Below are positions 59,762 to 64,000 of a stretch of 64,000 bases of DNA, piece by piece (the first letter of the stretch is position 1; each line of letters opens with the position of its first letter). The notes below the pieces were generated by a model. The model did not search any database and had not been told where the DNA came from. It saw nothing but the letters and a program-made list of their open reading frames with translations. Both the position numbers and the translations under genes were made by a program. This stretch comes from G963666705 sp963666705. Its GTDB lineage: Bacteria; Pseudomonadota; Alphaproteobacteria; CADEGL01. The stretch spans positions 62,001 through 126,000 of the forward strand of contig CAXXKO010000024.1 in assembly GCA_963666705.2 (NCBI GenBank). Reading direction: 5' to 3'.

Positions 59762-60586
59762 ATGTTTTCGTACGAAGGCAAGAAAGCAATCGTTACCGGC
59801 GGCGGCCGCGGCATCGGGCGCGAGATCGCGCTCTCCTTCGCGCGGCTTGGCGGCGACGTCTCGCTCGCCGCGCGCAGCGTCGAGGAGCTCGAATCGGTCG
59901 CGGCGGAGATCCGGGCGCTCGGCCGCGAAGCCTGGGTCTTCCCCACCGACATGAACGACATGGACGCGGCCTTGGCCCTCGTCGACAACGCGCGCGAGGC
60001 CATGGGCAGGCTCCATATCCTGGTCAACAATGCGGGTGGCGGAAGCAGCGTCAAGGGCGGCCTCGGCCCCCTCCAGGAGGCGAGCGTCGCCGGCTTCGAC
60101 GCGATCTACCAGCTGAACTTGCGTGTGCCCTTCTTCATGACCCAGAAGGCGGCCGAGCACATGATCCAGCAACGCTCCGGGGCCATCCTCAACATCGTCT
60201 CCATCGATGGCGTCTACTCGGCGCCCGGCGAAGGGGTCTATGGCTCGGCCAAGGCGGCGCTGGTCAGCTTGACGGAGACCCTGGCCGTCGAGCTCGGCCA
60301 GCACAACGTGCGGGTCAACGCCGTCGCACCCGCGCTCATCGACACCAAGCTTGTCGCGCGCCACCTGAAGACCGAGGAGGACCGGGCGTCGCGCGCCTCC
60401 TTCTACCCCGTCAACCGTATCGGCCGGCCGGAGGATATCGCCGGCGCCGCCGTCTACCTCTGCTCCGACGAGGCCGGCTGGACCACGGGTCAGACAATCG
60501 TCGTCGCTGGCGGGCTGCCGGCGACGAGCGACCTCTTCCGCTGGGTGCGAGCGCACAATCCGGTGCCCAAGGGTCGCGAGATCTGA
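59762..60586 (+). CDS. SDR family oxidoreductase
   Basis: A 274-residue classical SDR: TGGGRGIGREIALSFARLGG, LVNNAGGGSSVKGGLG, a Ser in LNIVSIDGVYSAPG, YGSAKAALVSL. C-terminal region: VNAVAPALIDTKLVARH, DEAGWTTGQTIVVAGGL. Start after GGATCGAGGAGACCGGGGATC. It may act with the neighbouring acetamidase remnant and amidohydrolase, but no substrate can be named. Confidence 0.87.
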   Translation: MFSYEGKKAIVTGGGRGIGREIALSFARLGGDVSLAARSVEELESVAAEIRALGREAWVFPTDMNDMDAALALVDNAREAMGRLHILVNNAGGGSSVKGGLGPLQEASVAGFDAIYQLNLRVPFFMTQKAAEHMIQQRSGAILNIVSIDGVYSAPGEGVYGSAKAALVSLTETLAVELGQHNVRVNAVAPALIDTKLVARHLKTEEDRASRASFYPVNRIGRPEDIAGAAVYLCSDEAGWTTGQTIVVAGGLPATSDLFRWVRAHNPVPKGREI

Positions 60587-60626
60587 TCGCCCGAACACTC
60601 CACAGGCCCTTGCGACGAGCATCCGG

Positions 60627-60645
60627 CGAGCCGATCATCGGCTCG
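60627..60645. terminator. perfect 9-bp-arm hairpin after the SDR gene
   Basis: CGAGCCGAT, one base, ATCGGCTCG: a perfect inverted repeat 41 bp after the SDR stop. No T-tract follows, so it may be a palindromic operator or a Rho-type pause site rather than a classical terminator. The rest of the 244-bp gap (60587-60830) shows nothing else. Confidence 0.3.
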
Positions 60646-60830
60646 ACGGACCGCCGCATTCGGGCGCCGAGGGAACCTGATCGCGCTCTCCGTCACCTGA
60701 AAAGTCCCGGCCCGCTTTCCTTCGAACGGGGAGAGGGCAGGGTGATCGAGGGTGGCGCGGTCCCAGCCGAAAGGGTTTAATCGGCGCACGACATTCGGTC
60801 TTCTGTCGCGCGCGGGTGGGGGGCGCCATC

Positions 60831-61181
60831 ATGGATACGGCCACCGGGCGGACCACCGCCGACCACACGATCCATGCCCACCAGCGCCACATGACTTGGG
60901 ACAATTCGCGGGAGCCGGCGATCAGGGCCGCGCCCGGCTCCGTGAGCCGCCACCTCGACGCCAAGGGCTATGAGGTCACGACCGGCATCGGCCCCGACTT
61001 GATGGAGGCGGCACGGAACGCCGTGCGCGGCATGATCGACTGCCTCGGCGTGGCCCAGAAGATGACGCCCGAAGACGCCTACATGCTGTGCAGCGTCTGC
61101 GCCGACATGCGCATCAGCGAGGTCGTGGACCAGCCCAACTGGGTCGTCTCCTGCACCATCCCGCGCCTCGTGTTCGCTTAG
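60831..61181 (+). pseudogene. acetamidase/formamidase gene with internal deletion
   Basis: The 116-residue frame joins the family's N-terminus (DHTIHAHQRHMTWDNSREPA, IRAAPGSV) directly to its C-terminus (KGYEVTTGIGPDLMEAARNA, VRGMIDCLGVAQKMTPEDAY, MLCSVCADMRISEVVD). A full acetamidase has about 300 residues. About two thirds, holding most active-site residues, is missing, but the frame is preserved. It probably arose by an internal deletion and is unlikely to be active. Confidence 0.75.
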
Positions 61182-61233
61182 GCAGGGGCGCGATATCCTC
61201 GACACCTTTTGGAAAGCAGGACGGGAGGCGGTT

Positions 61234-62370
61234 ATGGCGATAGGCGGCCTTAAGGTCATGGATAGCGACATGCATGTGCAGGAGCCCCCGGACCTGTGGC
61301 AGCGATATATGAGCGAAGAGTTTCGCGACCGCGCCCCGATCGGAACCACCCATTACCTCACCGACCTGCATCTCGAGCACGACGGTGAGATCATCTCCCG
61401 TTCCAAGAAGATCGTTAATGAGGAAGACCTGGCCAGAGGCCTCGCCAAGAAGTACGGGCGCCTCGATCTGTTCGAGGACTACGACCGGCGCGGCTGGGGC
61501 CCGGACGTGCAGATCGAAGCCATGGATGCCGAGGGGATCGACGTGGCGGTGCTGTTTCCCACCAGGGGCCTCTTCGCCCACGCCAAGGAATATGACGACG
61601 ACAATCTGGCGGCGGACATCTCGCGGGCCTACAACGACTGGCTGGTGGATTTCTGCGGCCATGCGCCCGAACGCATGTACGGGGCGGCCATGCTGCCGGC
61701 GCAGAATGTCCCTGCCTGCGTGGAGGAGATCCGGCGCGCGGGCGCGCGTGGCTTCAAGGCCGTGTTCCTCAGGCCCAACCCGATCCGCAAGCGAAATTGG
61801 AACAACCCCGTTTACGACCCGATGTGGACCGAATGCGCAAACCAGGGACTGACGGTCGGCTTCCACGAAGGGACCCCGTGCGCGCTGCCGGTCGCCATGG
61901 GCGACCGGTTCGACGGCGTGCACGAGGACTTGTGGCTGACCGAACACACCGCGGCCCACCCCATCGAGGCCATGTATGCATGCCTCTCCATCGTGGCGGG
62001 CGGGGTGTGCGAGCGGTTCCCCCGGCTGCGCTTCGCGTTCCTCGAAGGCAATGCAAGCTGGCTGCCTTTCTGGCTCTGGCGCATGGACGAACATTGGGAA
62101 GCACGCAGGCACCTGGTCGAGAAGCAGTTGCCCATGCCACCCAGTGAATACTTCAAGCGCCAATGCTTCGTCGGGGTGGAGGCGGATGAGGCGCTGGCCC
62201 GTTACGCGATCGAAGAGATGGGCGACGACTACTTCGTGTTCTCCACCGATTTTCCCCATCAGGACTGTCGGTATCCGAACGCAACCCGGACCCTGACGGA
62301 GCAGCCTTTCAGCGCCCAGGCCAAGCGTAAGATCCTGTGGGACAATTGTGCCCGCCTCTACGACTTCTGA
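61234..62370 (+). CDS. amidohydrolase family (aminocarboxymuconate semialdehyde decarboxylase-like)
   Basis: A 378-residue metal-dependent hydrolase fold. It opens GGLKVMDSDMHVQEPPDLW (DxH-type first metal motif), and contains VLFPTRGLFAHAKEYDDDNL, FHEGTPCAL, FPRLRFAFLEGNASWLPFWL and a C-terminal VFSTDFPHQDCRYP (Asp). Family members decarboxylate or hydrolyse ring-derived or amide substrates. The start follows GGACGGGAGGCGGTT. It fits the aromatic/amide catabolic theme of the neighbourhood. Confidence 0.83.
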   Translation: MAIGGLKVMDSDMHVQEPPDLWQRYMSEEFRDRAPIGTTHYLTDLHLEHDGEIISRSKKIVNEEDLARGLAKKYGRLDLFEDYDRRGWGPDVQIEAMDAEGIDVAVLFPTRGLFAHAKEYDDDNLAADISRAYNDWLVDFCGHAPERMYGAAMLPAQNVPACVEEIRRAGARGFKAVFLRPNPIRKRNWNNPVYDPMWTECANQGLTVGFHEGTPCALPVAMGDRFDGVHEDLWLTEHTAAHPIEAMYACLSIVAGGVCERFPRLRFAFLEGNASWLPFWLWRMDEHWEARRHLVEKQLPMPPSEYFKRQCFVGVEADEALARYAIEEMGDDYFVFSTDFPHQDCRYPNATRTLTEQPFSAQAKRKILWDNCARLYDF

Positions 62371-62383
62371 GCGGGGCCACCCC

Positions 62384-63313
62384 ATGAACACGAAACATGT
62401 CGGTCAAATCGGGCTGGGCGCCGTCGGCTATCACTTCGCCGGTCACCTCTTGAAGCATTTCGGGGCCTTGATGGTCTATGACATCGACCCGTCGCGAATC
62501 GATCGGGTGCGCGGCCTTGGCGCGACGCCGGCCGGTGACGTGAGGGCCGTCGCCGCCCGGTGCGACACGATTCTGCTCTCCCTGCCGAACCCGGGTGCCG
62601 TGCGGGATGTGCTGACCGGCTCGGGGCGCCTGCTCGACGCGGCGAGAGCCGGCATGTTGCTCATCGACTGCAGCACCATCGACCCCGAGACCAGCCGGTG
62701 GGCGAACGGTGAATGCGTTGCCAAGCAGGTGCGGTATGTCGAGGCGCCGGTGACCAGCGCCGCGCCCGGCGGCGGCGGCACCGAGGGCGCCAAAGCGGGG
62801 AACGTCACCTTTCTGGTGGGCGGTGACGACGCGGCGGTGAGGGACGCGGCACCGGTCTTCGAATTGCTGGGCGAGCGATACCAGCATCTGGGCCTGGTGG
62901 GTGCGGGAAGCATCATGAAGCTCGTCACCAACCACGTATCCGGTGTGATCACCTTGGCGGTGGCCGAGGGCCTGGTGCTCGCGGCGGCCGCCGGCTTTCC
63001 CGCCGACCAATCCCTCGATGTGATGAAACACTCGGTCGCGGACAATTACGTGCTCGATCACATCATGGCCCCGCGCCTGCGAAGCGACGACTACGAGCCG
63101 GGCTTCGCGGTCGACCTCATGCACAAGGATCATGTACTCGCGGGCGAGCTGGGGGAAAAGCTGACGGTGCCCCTTCCGTTCAATCGGCTTGCGGCGGCGG
63201 TCTTCCAGATGATGCGCGCCCAGGGGCTTGGGGGCAGGGACCACGCGTTTTGCGCGCGGTTTCTGGCTGACCTCGCGCGGGTCGATCTCGTGGCCGGCGG
63301 CAAGCTCGACTGA
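62384..63313 (+). CDS. 3-hydroxyisobutyrate dehydrogenase family oxidoreductase
   Basis: A 309-residue protein with the NAD-binding GQIGLGAVGYHFAGHLLKH at the N-terminus, TILLSLPNPGAVRDVL, and LIDCSTIDPETSRW (substrate site). VEAPVTSAAPGGGGTEGAKA follows, then the catalytic Lys region LVGAGSIMKLVTNHVSGVIT. The rest is all-helical. It starts 13 bp after the amidohydrolase stop. Family members oxidise 3-hydroxyisobutyrate (valine pathway) or tartronate semialdehyde-type acids. The last gene-free stretch (63314-63539) has only a small imperfect hairpin, GGAGCATTTCC with GGAATCGCTCC. Confidence 0.85.
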   Translation: MNTKHVGQIGLGAVGYHFAGHLLKHFGALMVYDIDPSRIDRVRGLGATPAGDVRAVAARCDTILLSLPNPGAVRDVLTGSGRLLDAARAGMLLIDCSTIDPETSRWANGECVAKQVRYVEAPVTSAAPGGGGTEGAKAGNVTFLVGGDDAAVRDAAPVFELLGERYQHLGLVGAGSIMKLVTNHVSGVITLAVAEGLVLAAAAGFPADQSLDVMKHSVADNYVLDHIMAPRLRSDDYEPGFAVDLMHKDHVLAGELGEKLTVPLPFNRLAAAVFQMMRAQGLGGRDHAFCARFLADLARVDLVAGGKLD

Positions 63314-63539
63314 TAACCGCGTATCTGGAGCATTTCCACCTCGACTGGAATCGCTCCAGGCCGCAAGGCGGCCCGCCCGGCGCGCCCGCGCAGGTGCGGA
63401 CCACTTGGTCCGATGCCGTGAGCGCAAAATAAGGCTGGAGTGGGTCCGATCGAAGCGGAACCGCCCTGGTGGAGAGAATGCAACATAGGACTTCCCCTCT
63501 CTCCCAGGGGAGAAGGCTCGAATCGTCGGATTCTTTCCA

Positions 63540-64000
63540 CTATCCCCTCGCGATTGCGGCCGACCGTTCTGCCCGGATCTCGGCGATGGCCGCATCGAGG
63601 TACCGGGTCGGCTCGGGCAGGAAGGCCATCGGGTCGGGGATCGGCGCCGCGACACCCAGCACGCCCGCGAGCGAGGCATGCAGGCAGAGGGCGGCGTAGC
63701 TCACCTGGTAGCCGCCCTCCTGGACGAGGACCAGCCGGCCTTCGCAATGGGTGTCCGCGAGGGCGCGCGCGTGCTCGCCCAGCCGCCGGAAGCCGGCCAT
63801 GGTGACGAGCTGGCGCCCGTTGGGGTCGAACTGGTTGGCGTCCTGGCCGTTGGCCACGACGATCATCTCGGGCGCGAAATCGTCCACGGCGGGCTTGACG
63901 ATCTCGCCCATGGCCCGGTCGTAGCCCGCGTCGCCCGTGCCCATGGGCAGCGGGACGTTGATGTTGAGGCCGCGCCCGGCGCCGCGCCCGACCTCGTCGG
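63540..64000 (-). CDS. histone deacetylase-like amidohydrolase, C-terminal part (5' end outside window)
   Basis: The frame continues past the right edge (DEVGRGAGRGLNINVPLPMG, then GTGDAGYDRAMGEIVKPAV). It has FAPEMIVVANGQDANQFDPN (metal Asp) and LVLVQEGGYQVSYAAL (GG-Y catalytic Tyr motif). These are typical of class II histone-deacetylase-like enzymes, which in bacteria act on acetylpolyamines or acetylated small molecules. About 153 of an expected 340-370 residues are visible. It fits the polyamine theme of the GS-like and agmatinase-like genes. Confidence 0.85.
   Translation of the reverse strand, partial: DEVGRGAGRGLNINVPLPMGTGDAGYDRAMGEIVKPAVDDFAPEMIVVANGQDANQFDPNGRQLVTMAGFRRLGEHARALADTHCEGRLVLVQEGGYQVSYAALCLHASLAGVLGVAAPIPDPMAFLPEPTRYLDAAIAEIRAERSAAIARG

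Overview
The window is high-G+C DNA with short intergenic spaces and GTG starts. It carries many Clp/REP-like palindromes built on a CTCATGCTGAGCCTGTCGAA core, a DUF1489 gene, and clusters for branched-chain amino acid, guanidino/polyamine and aromatic catabolism. Together these suggest an alphaproteobacterium, probably Rhodospirillales-like, with a heterotrophic amino-acid-degrading lifestyle. No rRNA, tRNA or CRISPR array was recognised.

Region 1 (1-9472): the 3' end of an isovaleryl-CoA dehydrogenase gene, then a solitary AbrB-type antitoxin. Next comes a compact DUF1989 / RidA / agmatinase-family / DUF1989 cluster (guanidino-nitrogen metabolism), two tandem SDR paralogues, an acyl-CoA dehydrogenase, a DsbA-fold isomerase, a metallophosphoesterase, and the carboxyltransferase subunit of methylcrotonyl-CoA carboxylase.

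Region 2 (9473-17428): an insertion-sequence pile-up splits the leucine-degradation (liu) operon. Two direct IS1595-family copies flank an ISNCY-type, an IS1380-family and an IS4-family element. A fourth kind of element follows: an 800-bp non-autonomous unit with perfect 43-bp terminal repeats, an 8-bp target duplication and a passenger gene. All of them sit in AT-rich remnants. When the elements are removed at their target duplications, the remnants join into one open reading frame, so a foreign AT-rich gene seems to have been shredded by insertions.

Region 3 (17429-33005): the liu operon resumes (two enoyl-CoA hydratases, MccA, HMG-CoA lyase). It is followed by an SLC13-like permease, a CMD-like protein, DUF1489, a third DUF1989 protein, bifunctional PutA, a TPR/glycosyltransferase-fold protein, an MFS transporter and an iron-type periplasmic binding protein.

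Region 4 (33201-41983): an AhpD-like gene whose second redox Cys codon is an in-frame TGA (candidate selenoprotein or broken gene), leucine dehydrogenase, a PLP decarboxylase gene split by a highly palindromic MITE plus an IS110-family element, an Fe-alcohol dehydrogenase, a PuuA-like glutamine synthetase, and a HigBA toxin-antitoxin pair with a 27-bp palindromic operator.

Region 5 (42111-48941): a double cassette of HpaB-like monooxygenase and RidA genes with a PhyH dioxygenase, a DUF1028 protein and an MHS-type transporter. It looks like an uncharacterised ring- or amine-oxidation pathway.

Region 6 (48958-64000): repeats and decaying genes (2OG oxygenase fragment, frameshifted acyl-CoA synthetase, thioesterase with an amber codon, acetamidase with an internal deletion, IS630). 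Intact genes among them are a DadA-like oxidase, SDRs, a sarcosine/hydroxyproline-type oxidase pair, a zinc-ribbon MBL protein, an amidohydrolase, a HIBADH-family dehydrogenase and the 3' end of a histone-deacetylase-like gene.
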